Below are positions 24,794-33,258 of a DNA stretch of 64,000 nucleotides, one piece after another. Location: positions 25,145 to 89,144 of the forward strand of contig CAZMOK010000003.1 in NCBI GenBank assembly GCA_964567785.1. The letters are read 5' to 3'. The stretch comes from CAZMOK01 sp964567785. GTDB taxonomy: Bacteria; Bacteroidota; Bacteroidia; Bacteroidales; JAGOPY01. The notes under the pieces were generated by a model that ran no database searches, was not told where the DNA came from, and saw only the letters and a list, made by a program, of their open reading frames with translations. A program made the translations under genes and the position numbers. Numbering within the stretch: the stretch's first letter is position 1; each line of letters begins with the position of its first letter.

Positions 24794-25435
24794 TCAGAAT
24801 AAAGAGAGAAGCTCGCTGAAATTATTTACCACTTTTCGTCCGGAAGTGCTCAGTCGATCAGGCGACTGGTGCCCGTGGGCGACAAGGATACAGTCGATAC
24901 CGGTTGCATAGGCCACCTCATGGTCGTGCAGTGTGTCTCCGATCAGCAGGATGTTTTCCTTCCTTTCTTTCACCTCTTTCAGTGTCCTGAGGGCAAGCTC
25001 TTTTTTTCCGTTTCCATAATGGTTGTCAATTCCTGATATCCTGCCGAAAAAATCCTCAATGCCAAACCCTCTTACCGAATTGATCAGCAGTTGCTGTTCC
25101 ATGACCGAAAGGACCGATTGATCCAGTTTTCTTTCTCTGAAGAACATGAGAGCCTCCTTTGCACCTTCCTGTAAAGTAGCGTCTGGCAAAGAGGCCCTGT
25201 AATTGTCGATGAATTGTATCGCCGGGGTTTCAAAAGGCTCGCTTGTGAAATCAAACCCTGCCTTTACATAATATTCCCTTACGGGGAAGGTGAAGATCTG
25301 CCGGTATTTTTCCGTGTCGAGGGGTGGCAGCCTGCGCCGGGTGAGTAACTTGTTCATCGAACTGATGCAAATTTCCACATCGTTCAGCAGTGTTCCGTTC
25401 CAGTCCCAGATGAGGGTTGTGTATCTTTTCAGCAT
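24794..25435 (-). CDS. HAD-superfamily hydrolase (phosphoglycolate-phosphatase-like)
   Basis: 213 residues from ATG 25435, one base after the upstream gene's stop; the longer frame would overlap that gene. Motif I is DWNGTLLND, with Asn in place of the usual second Asp (general acid/base), motif II falls in SVMEQQL and motif IV is LLIGDTLHDHEVA. The cap is the helical PGP type. The DWNGT variant recurs in Bacteroidota, so activity is probable but may be altered. Last gene of the dapF operon. Confidence 0.82.
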   Translation of the reverse strand: MLKRYTTLIWDWNGTLLNDVEICISSMNKLLTRRRLPPLDTEKYRQIFTFPVREYYVKAGFDFTSEPFETPAIQFIDNYRASLPDATLQEGAKEALMFFRERKLDQSVLSVMEQQLLINSVRGFGIEDFFGRISGIDNHYGNGKKELALRTLKEVKERKENILLIGDTLHDHEVAYATGIDCILVAHGHQSPDRLSTSGRKVVNNFSELLSLF

Positions 25436-25436
25436 A

Positions 25437-26384
25437 CTAAAAATATAACCAGTGATATCTGAATCCGTCCCTGGCATTGTATTCAAGTGCCGGGAAGGGT
25501 ATCTTTATGAATCCGACAATGTTCAGTAAAAGCTCAAGTGTTTCTGATCTTGTTTTAATCCTGGTAAGATCAATGTCGAGTGTCAGGTAATATTGTGATG
25601 TCCTCTCAAATGGCGGGACAGGCACTCCCTCGACCAAACCCGGGTTTTTCCCTGCCCCGGTCATACCATCGGCTCCGTATCCCACTGCCACATTGAGCCA
25701 GGAGGGGAAGTTGGATTCTCGTTTTAGAAAGGATTTAATGTTGGCCGACAGCCAGTAGGTCTGCCCGTTATAGTCTTTTATAATGCTTTGAAATTCGTTC
25801 TTTCCGAGGAGCTCCGGATTGTATTGAGGATATTCGGTTGGTGAATAAGAAAATTTAAGGATGAATTTCTGGTCTTTCCAGAGAAATTGCTGACCGATAA
25901 ACAGGGCAGTGCCGGCCGTATTGAATGCAATGTCTCCTGCCGAAGCCCCCCATTCGGCAGAGAAACCGTCGAATATCTCTATGGTCGACAAAAAGGAAAA
26001 ACTGAAAGCACTGCCTATCCAGATGGCCGGTTTTTCTTCCACGCCGGCCCACCTCAGTGATCTGTATCCTACCCTGGAGAACCAGTAAGCAGTTGTGGCA
26101 TGCCCTATTTTATCCATATAGAGCCACTCGTTATTGTCATTGATAAAGTGAAAGCCTGAGCGCGGATAGTTTTTGTACCATAACTGGTACAGGCCTGCCA
26201 TCGTCCCTGCATAGGCCACTCCACCTAATGTTGCCACGCCAATAAGCCGGCCTTTATGGTTGTGGTTTTCTGCCGTGGCTGAATCATCTGGCTGGTGAAG
26301 TCCTGAAATTGCTCTGAACGGACATGCCAGGCCAAGGACCAGCAACAGGTATATTATCCTTCCCGATAACAACCCCCTGATCAT
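25437..26384 (-). CDS. DUF2279-family outer-envelope protein
   Basis: 315 residues with an N-terminal hydrophobic signal segment, a later GGVAYAGTMAGLYQLWY helix and the DKIGHATTAYWFSRVGY motif typical of DUF2279 (YfiM-like) proteins, followed by a beta-rich C-terminal half. Envelope localisation is expected; no function is known. It overlaps mltG by 4 bases (ATGA) and precedes the HAD gene by 1 base. Confidence 0.75.
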   Translation of the reverse strand: MIRGLLSGRIIYLLLVLGLACPFRAISGLHQPDDSATAENHNHKGRLIGVATLGGVAYAGTMAGLYQLWYKNYPRSGFHFINDNNEWLYMDKIGHATTAYWFSRVGYRSLRWAGVEEKPAIWIGSAFSFSFLSTIEIFDGFSAEWGASAGDIAFNTAGTALFIGQQFLWKDQKFILKFSYSPTEYPQYNPELLGKNEFQSIIKDYNGQTYWLSANIKSFLKRESNFPSWLNVAVGYGADGMTGAGKNPGLVEGVPVPPFERTSQYYLTLDIDLTRIKTRSETLELLLNIVGFIKIPFPALEYNARDGFRYHWLYF

Positions 26385-27463
26385 TTATAGACATTCAATT
26401 CATCGAGTGCTTTCTGGTATGCCCGGGCATTTCGGTTGTGTTCCCTTGAGGTTTTGGCAAATGCATGGTATCCCGACAGGTCGGCGCTGGCGCAGAAGAA
26501 CATGTAGTTATGGTCTTCGTAATTAAGAACGGCATCTATGGATGATATGGAAGGTATGCATATGGGCCCGGGAGGGAGACCCCTCACCTTATAGGTGTTG
26601 TAGGGTGATTCAATCGTTTTATGCCTGTTAAGCACTCTTTTTATGCTGTAATCCTGCCAGGCATAGATCAGTGTAGGGTCGGCCTGGAGCCTCCATCCGG
26701 CTCTGAGCCTGTTCACGTAGACTCCTGCGATGGTGGGCTTTTCATCGTTCTTGTTGGTTTCTTTTTCAACAATGGATGCCAGGGTGGTCACTTCAATCGG
26801 GCTCATTTCAAGTTCCTTAGCTTTTGCCTTCCGTTCTTCATCCCAGAATGAATTATATTCACTGTCCATTCTTTCCATGAACTGGCGGGCATCAGTTGTC
26901 CACCAGAATTCATAAGTGTTAGGAATGAACATCGACATTATGCTGGTGTCGGAAAAACCATATGCCCTTATGAGTTCGTCGTCATTAAGCAATGCAGATA
27001 TGTCCGAAGAATCAGCCTCTATCTGCGACCCTGCGACAGACGCCAGGTCTTCTATGCTCCTCAGGCTGTTAAAAATAACGTTTACAGGTGTCTGGTTGCC
27101 CGATCTGAGAAGATTGATCAGCTCATCATTGTTCATCTCGCTGGTAATGATATAATGGCCCGGTTTGACGTATTCATCATATTTTTTCTTTGAAGCCAGC
27201 CATTCAAAGGTTTTACGGTTGATCACCGTGCCATTCCCGTAAAGAATGCGTTTCACGTCCGTAAAATCAGAGCCCGTGGGAATGTAAACGGAGATGTAAT
27301 CCTTTTCTCCGGTCCAGACATTCGGCTTAAAGATGGCCCTGTAAAGCAGGTAGCCTGTCACAATAGCTGCAAGGATCAGCAGGGCCAGTGTCCACATAAT
27401 GAACCTGTGAAAAAAAGGACGCTTGCTTTTGCGCGGTCTGCTGTATTTTGGATGTACTGTCAT
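26381..27463 (-). CDS. mltG: Endolytic murein transglycosylase MltG
   Basis: 360 residues: short basic cytosolic tail, one membrane helix (about 22-44), LysM-like domain, then the YceG catalytic domain. The catalytic Glu233 lies in ASIVEKET, with LQADPTLIY and SPYNTY...GLPPGPI motifs present. It cuts nascent glycan strands and is thought to set their length. It sits between GNAT and DUF2279 genes with overlapping ends, in an operon started by dapF, so peptidoglycan precursor synthesis and strand cutting are linked. Confidence 0.95.
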   Translation of the reverse strand: MTVHPKYSRPRKSKRPFFHRFIMWTLALLILAAIVTGYLLYRAIFKPNVWTGEKDYISVYIPTGSDFTDVKRILYGNGTVINRKTFEWLASKKKYDEYVKPGHYIITSEMNNDELINLLRSGNQTPVNVIFNSLRSIEDLASVAGSQIEADSSDISALLNDDELIRAYGFSDTSIMSMFIPNTYEFWWTTDARQFMERMDSEYNSFWDEERKAKAKELEMSPIEVTTLASIVEKETNKNDEKPTIAGVYVNRLRAGWRLQADPTLIYAWQDYSIKRVLNRHKTIESPYNTYKVRGLPPGPICIPSISSIDAVLNYEDHNYMFFCASADLSGYHAFAKTSREHNRNARAYQKALDELNVYK

Positions 27464-28017
27464 TAATGTTTTGCAGGTTTTTGGTTTTTCAATAACTGGA
27501 GGAAATATTCATCTTCCCATCCTGAAGGGGTAAGGTTCCACTCTTTTTTAGTGGCGGTGATTTCAAAGTTTTTCTTCCTGAAAAGCTGGAGGCTGTCTTT
27601 GTTGTTCACCCCTATATTGCAATAGATCTGGTGGAGCTTGAGTGTCTTGAAACCGTAGTCAATCATCAGCTCCAGGGCTTCCGATGCATATCCTTTGCCC
27701 CTGTAGTCGACATGGATAAGTATGCCAATGCCAGCCCTGCGGTGACCCGGGTCAAAATCGAACAGGTCAACGCTGCCTATTGTCTCTCTCTCCGCTCCGC
27801 CATTTGCAATGTCGATCATCAGCCTGAGCTGCTTGATAGTGTATATGTCCTGGTGGGCATTCATCACATATTGTTCAAGCGTGAATTTTGAGAAGGGTGT
27901 AAGGGTATTGCTGAGATGCCAGAGGGAGGTGTCGTTCTCCCACTGGTAAAGAAGTTCTGCATCGGCCAGTTCAAGGGCCCTGAGCAATATTTTATTCCCT
28001 TGCAGCATAAAAGTCAC
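27463..28017 (-). CDS. GNAT N-acetyltransferase (RimJ/RimL-like)
   Basis: 184 residues. The acetyl-CoA pyrophosphate loop is HVDYRGKGYASEALELM, preceded by IGSVDLFDFD and followed by HQIYCNIGVNNKDSLQLFRKK, the standard RimJ/SpeG-like arrangement. The substrate is unknown. Overlaps dapF by 4 bases and mltG by 1 base. Confidence 0.88.
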   Translation of the reverse strand: MTFMLQGNKILLRALELADAELLYQWENDTSLWHLSNTLTPFSKFTLEQYVMNAHQDIYTIKQLRLMIDIANGGAERETIGSVDLFDFDPGHRRAGIGILIHVDYRGKGYASEALELMIDYGFKTLKLHQIYCNIGVNNKDSLQLFRKKNFEITATKKEWNLTPSGWEDEYFLQLLKNQKPAKH

Positions 28018-28811
28018 TTCAAATTAATACTACCTTTAAAACTTAATGAAGCCGGACCTGTAAGCCTGATATCAGTAAACCTGTCGTTTTTCCTGATGAA
28101 TTTCACTCCCAGGCGGCCACCCTTGCTTTCAACGGGTACTTCCTGTACCTGATCCGTTTCATTTGTTGCAAAAACAAGCGCTGAAGCAGTTACGCCGGTG
28201 CCGCATGAAAGGGTTTCATTTTCCACGCCTTTTTCGTAAGTACGGAGCTTCAGCCCCGGGCCCTTCATGTCAACAAAATTAACATTAATACCTTCAGGTA
28301 AATACTTTTTTGAATACCGCAGGGGTGGTGCCCTGTTCACAATATCAACGCTGTCTATGTCGTCAGTCATTATCACCAGGTGCGGTGCGCCGGTGTTTAT
28401 GAAAAGGCCCTCCTCATGCTTGCTCATGTTGCGAAAATATACATCCTGTAAACTTATTTCCACGTTATATTTTTCGCTGCTTCTATCCAGCACTTTTCCA
28501 CAATGATCCCCGTCAATAGCCACAAACCTGTAATCGCCGTTTCCTTCTGACATTCTGTCATAAAACATCACCGCACACCTTCCGCCGTTACCGCAGAAAG
28601 ATCCCTCCGTTCCGTCAGGGTTCAGGAATGTCATCCTGAAATCAGTGCCTGGATGGTCGGAAATGATTATGAGCCCATCGGCACCAATTCCGTAATGCCT
28701 GTCGCACAACCTCTTAGCTAGAGATGACAGGTTTCCCGGAATTTGCGGGTTCTCTTTAATGATAATGAAATCATTACCTGTTGCCTGGTATTTAAAGAAT
28801 TCCTGTTCCAT
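28014..28811 (-). CDS. dapF: Diaminopimelate epimerase
   Basis: 265 residues. The two active-site cysteines are Cys73 (GSFCGNGGRC) and Cys203 (LSCGTGVTAS); the N-terminal YQATGNDF and RHYGIGADGL motifs are intact. It converts LL- to meso-diaminopimelate for lysine and peptidoglycan. First gene of a five-gene minus-strand operon (dapF, GNAT, mltG, DUF2279, HAD) with overlaps or 1-base gaps throughout. Confidence 0.96.
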   Translation of the reverse strand: MEQEFFKYQATGNDFIIIKENPQIPGNLSSLAKRLCDRHYGIGADGLIIISDHPGTDFRMTFLNPDGTEGSFCGNGGRCAVMFYDRMSEGNGDYRFVAIDGDHCGKVLDRSSEKYNVEISLQDVYFRNMSKHEEGLFINTGAPHLVIMTDDIDSVDIVNRAPPLRYSKKYLPEGINVNFVDMKGPGLKLRTYEKGVENETLSCGTGVTASALVFATNETDQVQEVPVESKGGRLGVKFIRKNDRFTDIRLTGPASLSFKGSINLK

Positions 28812-28830
28812 ACTATCATTCAGGGATTCA

Positions 28831-28838
28831 CAAATTTA
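28831..28838 (-). promoter_or_regulatory. Bacteroidota -7 box of the dapF operon (TAAATTTG on minus)
   Basis: TAnnTTTG match 19 bases upstream of the dapF ATG, with a TTG 15 bases further up. Confidence 0.5.
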
Positions 28839-29071
28839 GGAAAATCAGGAAAGCAATGATTTTGCCCTGAAAAATTATTATTGCAGGCAAAAATCCTATG
28901 TTTTATTTTGAAAACCGGTTTAAAGTGTTTAAATTGCATCACTCCATTAGCTGCCAGGCTTATAACCTTTTGTTTTAACGTTTTTTAACAGCAAGCAGGC
29001 ATAAACTTTGATCTACCAAAACGTTAGTTGACAAAGAACATAATCGAACCAAATATTGTTAAAACACTGTT

Positions 29072-30520
29072 ATGAAAAGAACAACAAATATTTTACTTAT
29101 CGCGATTCTTATAGTGCTTGTTTTCGTAGGATTTACGCAAACAGATTTTAATAAAGACAACAAGGCAAGAAGGACGGTGCAGACTGAATCTGATGTGCTG
29201 CCTGCACGGTATAATGCTCCTGTGCCATTTGAAGGGCCTGATTTCACAACCGCAGCCGAAAAAACGGTCAATGCCGTTGTGCATATCAGAAGCGAATTCC
29301 AGAGAAGGAGCTATTATCATGATTTTTTTGAGCCTTTCAGAGAGTTTTTCGGCGACAGGTACGGTAACCAGGAAAGGACCTACTCAGGTTATGGATCCGG
29401 AGTCATTATTTCTGACGACGGATATGTTGTAACGAACAATCACGTAGTTGAAGGGGCCAATTTCATAGAGGTGACTTTAAACGATAAAAGGCGGTTTGAA
29501 GCGGAGGTAATTGGAAGGGACCCACAGACCGACCTTGCATTGCTTAAGATCGAGGAATGGGGTCTTCCCTTCATTATTTACGGTAATTCAGATAACGTTC
29601 AGATAGGGGAGTGGGTGCTGGCAGTAGGAAATCCCTTTAACCTCACATCTACGGTAACAGCCGGTATTGTCAGTGCAAAAGCAAGGAACATCAATATCCT
29701 TGGTATCCCGGGGGCTATTGAATCGTTCATCCAGACCGATGCTGCAGTGAACCGTGGAAACAGCGGCGGGGCCCTGGTGAATACCGAAGGAGAGCTTATT
29801 GGCATAAACGCTGCCATAGCTTCAAATACAGGTGCTTATACCGGCTATTCTTTTGCTATTCCTGTAAATATTGTCAAGAAAGTGGTGGACGACCTGATGA
29901 ATTACGGTCAGGTTCAGCGTGCGTTCATCGGTGTGATCATCCGGGAAATGAATGCCGAACTCGCTGATGATAAAGGATTTGATGAGATTCAGGGTGTATA
30001 TGTCGAAGCTCTTTCTGAAGGCGGAGGAGCTGAAGAAGCAGGTATAGAGGAAGGCGACCTGATCTTATCAGTGGATGATATCAGCGTGAATACTACGGCA
30101 CAGCTCCTTGAGATCGTAGGCCAGCATTCACCCGGTGACATTGTGAACGTGGCAGTTTTACGCGGCGACCGCGTTGTTGATTACAAGGTAGAGCTGAAGA
30201 ATGACAGAGGAGAAACGACCCTGGCAAAGGCTGAAAAGGATTATTACAGCTCAAACCTTGGCGCAACTTTCGAAACGGTGAGCAAGGAAGAAATGGAAGA
30301 CCTTGGAATAACAAATGGCCTGAAGGTGAGCGAACTTGAAGAAGGATTGCTCCTCAACGGCGGTGTGAAGGAAGGTTTTATAATCCTCGAAATCAACAAT
30401 GTCAAGATCCGCGACAGGAATGACATAAATTATGCAATGAACAACACAAAAGGCGGTGTAATCAGAATAGAAGGTGTCTATCCTAACGGAATGAGAATGA
30501 ACTATGGCTTCATCCTCTAA
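29072..30520 (+). CDS. HtrA/DegP-family serine protease
   Basis: 482 residues: N-terminal membrane/signal segment (about 6-22), trypsin-like domain with triad His124 (TNNHVV), Asp154 (TDLALLK) and Ser231 (RGNSGG), then two PDZ domains (about 285-375 and 390-480). This is the architecture of DegP/DegQ periplasmic quality-control proteases. About 260 bases of AT-rich leader with no gene precede it. Followed by the rpoD promoter only 40 bases after the stop. Confidence 0.95.
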   Translation: MKRTTNILLIAILIVLVFVGFTQTDFNKDNKARRTVQTESDVLPARYNAPVPFEGPDFTTAAEKTVNAVVHIRSEFQRRSYYHDFFEPFREFFGDRYGNQERTYSGYGSGVIISDDGYVVTNNHVVEGANFIEVTLNDKRRFEAEVIGRDPQTDLALLKIEEWGLPFIIYGNSDNVQIGEWVLAVGNPFNLTSTVTAGIVSAKARNINILGIPGAIESFIQTDAAVNRGNSGGALVNTEGELIGINAAIASNTGAYTGYSFAIPVNIVKKVVDDLMNYGQVQRAFIGVIIREMNAELADDKGFDEIQGVYVEALSEGGGAEEAGIEEGDLILSVDDISVNTTAQLLEIVGQHSPGDIVNVAVLRGDRVVDYKVELKNDRGETTLAKAEKDYYSSNLGATFETVSKEEMEDLGITNGLKVSELEEGLLLNGGVKEGFIILEINNVKIRDRNDINYAMNNTKGGVIRIEGVYPNGMRMNYGFIL

Positions 30521-30559
30521 AAAAATGTTTAAACCGGTTCTAAATAAGAAAACTTTTTG

Positions 30560-30567
30560 TACCTTTG
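30560..30567 (+). promoter_or_regulatory. Promoter of rpoD (TACCTTTG)
   Basis: TTTTTGTACCTTTGCA context is the classic highly expressed Bacteroidota -7 region; it starts 96 bases before the rpoD ATG. Confidence 0.6.
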
Positions 30568-30655
30568 CACGTTCTATAAACAAGGTGCCAGTTTCTTATC
30601 TATGAATTATATCTGCACCAGATACACCACTTTTTGATTTACAGGGAGTTAATAT

Positions 30656-31522
30656 ATGCGGCAGTTAAAAATAACTAAATCTATTACCAATAGAGAGACT
30701 GCTTCGTTGGATAAGTATCTCCAGGATATTGGTAAGGAGGAGCTTATTACGGCAGAGGAGGAGGTTGAACTTGCCAGGAAGATCAAAACAGGGGACCAGA
30801 GTGCTCTTGAAAAGCTGATCAGGGCTAATCTCAGGTTCGTTGTATCAGTTGCCAAGCAATATCAAAACCAGGGTTTGAGCCTTCCCGACCTTATCAACGA
30901 AGGAAACCTCGGTTTGATCAAGGCTGCGCAGCGGTTTGATGAAACCAGGGGATTCAAGTTTATTTCTTACGCAGTGTGGTGGATACGGCAGTCGATCCTT
31001 CAGGCCCTGGCCGAGCAGTCAAGGCTGGTGAGGTTGCCCTTGAACCAGGTAGGCTCACTCAACAAAATTAAAAAGGCCACATCGAAACTTGAGCAGGACT
31101 ATGAGCGCGCTCCTTCGGTCGATGAGATCGCAGAGCAGCTTGAGATCCCCAAGCACAAGATCGACAAGGCCATGAAGATCACCACGAGGTATATCTCTAT
31201 GGATGCACCTCTTTCGCAGGAAGATGACTTGAAATTCCTTGATGTTTATATTTCTGATGATTCACCCCGCACGGATTCCCAGCTTATGAGGGAGTCTCTT
31301 GCCAGGGAGATACAACGGTCACTTTCAACCCTTACCGAGAAGGAAAGGGATGTGATCAATCTCTATTATGGTATTGGAATGAATCACGGGCTTACGCTAG
31401 AAGAAATTGGGGCAAAATTCAACCTTACCCGCGAAAGAGTAAGGCAGATAAAGGAAAAGGCCATCCGGCGGTTAAAACATACCTCAAGGAGCAGGCTTTT
31501 AAAGGCTTACCTGGGAGAATAA
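30656..31522 (+). CDS. rpoD: Primary sigma factor (RpoD/SigA, short Bacteroidota form)
   Basis: 288 residues: region 1.2 (DKYLQDIGKEELITAEEEVELA), region 2 with the -10-binding helix (FDETRGFKFISYAVWWIRQSI), region 3 and region 4.2 helix-turn-helix (LTLEEIGAKFNLTRERVRQI). The large region 1.1 of E. coli sigma70 is missing, as usual in this phylum. It reads the TAnnTTTG promoters seen throughout the window. Monocistronic between its own promoter and a strong terminator. Confidence 0.95.
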   Translation: MRQLKITKSITNRETASLDKYLQDIGKEELITAEEEVELARKIKTGDQSALEKLIRANLRFVVSVAKQYQNQGLSLPDLINEGNLGLIKAAQRFDETRGFKFISYAVWWIRQSILQALAEQSRLVRLPLNQVGSLNKIKKATSKLEQDYERAPSVDEIAEQLEIPKHKIDKAMKITTRYISMDAPLSQEDDLKFLDVYISDDSPRTDSQLMRESLAREIQRSLSTLTEKERDVINLYYGIGMNHGLTLEEIGAKFNLTRERVRQIKEKAIRRLKHTSRSRLLKAYLGE

Positions 31523-31550
31523 AACTAAGACATAATACTGATTAAATGAG

Positions 31551-31584
31551 AGGATTACCGTGGTTAAGGTAATCCTTTTTTTTT
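31551..31584 (+). terminator. Terminator after rpoD
   Basis: Perfect 9-bp stem (31551-31559 with 31568-31576), eight-base loop, T run to 31584. Confidence 0.9.
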
Positions 31585-31591
31585 AATTTTG
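31584..31591 (+). promoter_or_regulatory. -7 box of gap (TAATTTTG)
   Basis: TAnnTTTG match starting in the last T of the rpoD terminator, 43 bases before the gap ATG. Confidence 0.45.
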
Positions 31592-31634
31592 CATCTTTCA
31601 GATATTTCCAAAAACCTTTTAAACCTTAGAGCAA

Positions 31635-33119
31635 ATGGCCGGTAATAATTCATCAAGCGATCATTATTCAAAAGAATTTGCCTCTTCACTGGGAAACTGG
31701 ATAACCGACGAAAAAGCAGGTTTTGAGTTCATCAGTGCACTGGGGCACCTTTACTATGACAAATCAATAGAGCTGATCCTGTTCAAGAGCCAGCTCATCG
31801 ACAGGTCTGCGAGTGTTATACTCTACAAACACGCCTATTCGGTACATACTGTTGGAGTTTCCCTCAGGATCCAGGATTCGGTCTTACTCGCCAGAACAAT
31901 GCTTGAGATGGACCTTCCGCCTGCAAGGATCGATATTGGCAGGCTTAATCACGAATGGACGATCGAGAAGGAAAAATTCAGAAATGATGCCAGGGCATTC
32001 CTTGAGGACAAGCTGAAGGATATTATAGGAAATAAGGTTAAGTATGACAATCCGGTGGATGTTGTAGTTTATGGTTTTGGCCGTATCGGCAGGCTGATTG
32101 TCAGGGAATTGATAATCCAGGGCAACGGCACACAGCTTAACGTAAAGGCGATAGTTACCAGGGGCAACGATCCGGAGCAGATAAGGAAACGTGCAGCTCT
32201 CTTCCGCCACGATTCAATACACGGGCCTTTCAGGGGAATTGCAGTTGAGGATGTTGAAAAGAAAACCCTTACCATAAACGGCTATATAGTGAAAATGCTG
32301 GCTGCCAACGACCCGGAAGAGATAGACTATGAAGCAGAAGGTATCCGCAACGCACTCCTTATAGACACTACCGGGGTATGGAACAAAAGGGAGGGCCTTG
32401 AAAAGCACCTGAAAGCAAAAGGAATAGCAAGAGTGCTTTTAACAGCACCGGCAAAAGGCGATGTGCCGAATATAGTTTACGGCGTGAACCACGAAAATGG
32501 CTCGGTGGATTACGATGCGGAAAAGATCTATTCAGCCGCTTCCTGCACCACCAATGCAGTGGTCCCCACCCTGTATGTGCTTGAAAATACTATTGGCATT
32601 GAGAAGGGGCATCTTGAGACTATTCATGCCTATACCAATGATCAGAACCTTACCGATAACTACCACAAGAAACCAAGAAGGGGAAGGTCGGCACCCATCA
32701 ATATGGTGCTAACTTCCACCGGGGCTGCAAATGCAGCTGCAAAGGCAATCCCGTCGCTGAAGGGAAAGTTGACAGCAAACGCGGTGAGGGTCCCGATCCC
32801 CAATGTTTCACTGGCAATAATGAGCCTCACGCTGAAGAAGACCACGACAGTGGAAGAACTTAACGGTATTATGAAGGAAGTAGCCCTCCATGGAGACCTT
32901 GTAGAGCAGATAAGGTACTCTATATCACCGGAATCTGTATCTACAGATTTCATTGGAGATCCGGTTGCGGGCATTTTCGACAGCCCCGCTACAGTGGTAT
33001 CTGCAGATGGCAGGAGCGTGGTCATCTACGTTTGGTATGATAACGAATTTGGCTATACCATCCAGGCGATCAGGCTTGCCAAACAAATAGCCGGGGTTAA
33101 GAGGTTCAGCTATTATTAG
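31635..33119 (+). CDS. gap: Glyceraldehyde-3-phosphate dehydrogenase, long form with N-terminal extension
   Basis: 494 residues, about 160 more than the usual enzyme. Residues 1-140 are an extra domain (helical, rich in charged residues) before the Rossmann motif GFGRIGR at 147-153. Catalytic Cys304 lies in ASCTTN, where the usual second cysteine is replaced by Ala; the active-site His is in IHAYTNDQ. The strand that normally ends with the NAD-selecting Asp reads AIVTRGND here, so NADP use is possible. Similar long forms occur across Bacteroidota; the role of the extension is not known. Confidence 0.92.
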   Translation: MAGNNSSSDHYSKEFASSLGNWITDEKAGFEFISALGHLYYDKSIELILFKSQLIDRSASVILYKHAYSVHTVGVSLRIQDSVLLARTMLEMDLPPARIDIGRLNHEWTIEKEKFRNDARAFLEDKLKDIIGNKVKYDNPVDVVVYGFGRIGRLIVRELIIQGNGTQLNVKAIVTRGNDPEQIRKRAALFRHDSIHGPFRGIAVEDVEKKTLTINGYIVKMLAANDPEEIDYEAEGIRNALLIDTTGVWNKREGLEKHLKAKGIARVLLTAPAKGDVPNIVYGVNHENGSVDYDAEKIYSAASCTTNAVVPTLYVLENTIGIEKGHLETIHAYTNDQNLTDNYHKKPRRGRSAPINMVLTSTGAANAAAKAIPSLKGKLTANAVRVPIPNVSLAIMSLTLKKTTTVEELNGIMKEVALHGDLVEQIRYSISPESVSTDFIGDPVAGIFDSPATVVSADGRSVVIYVWYDNEFGYTIQAIRLAKQIAGVKRFSYY

Positions 33120-33258
33120 GGAGTTTCGCCCGCGGCAATCTCTGCTGAGATATTACAGTTATTCAGTTGTGCCTGCAGTGATCTTTTAAAAACTTTTTAT
33201 AACTAACTACAGGATATCGGCAAATATCCCTTTTATTGTTTTATTTTTCACCAGCCAA

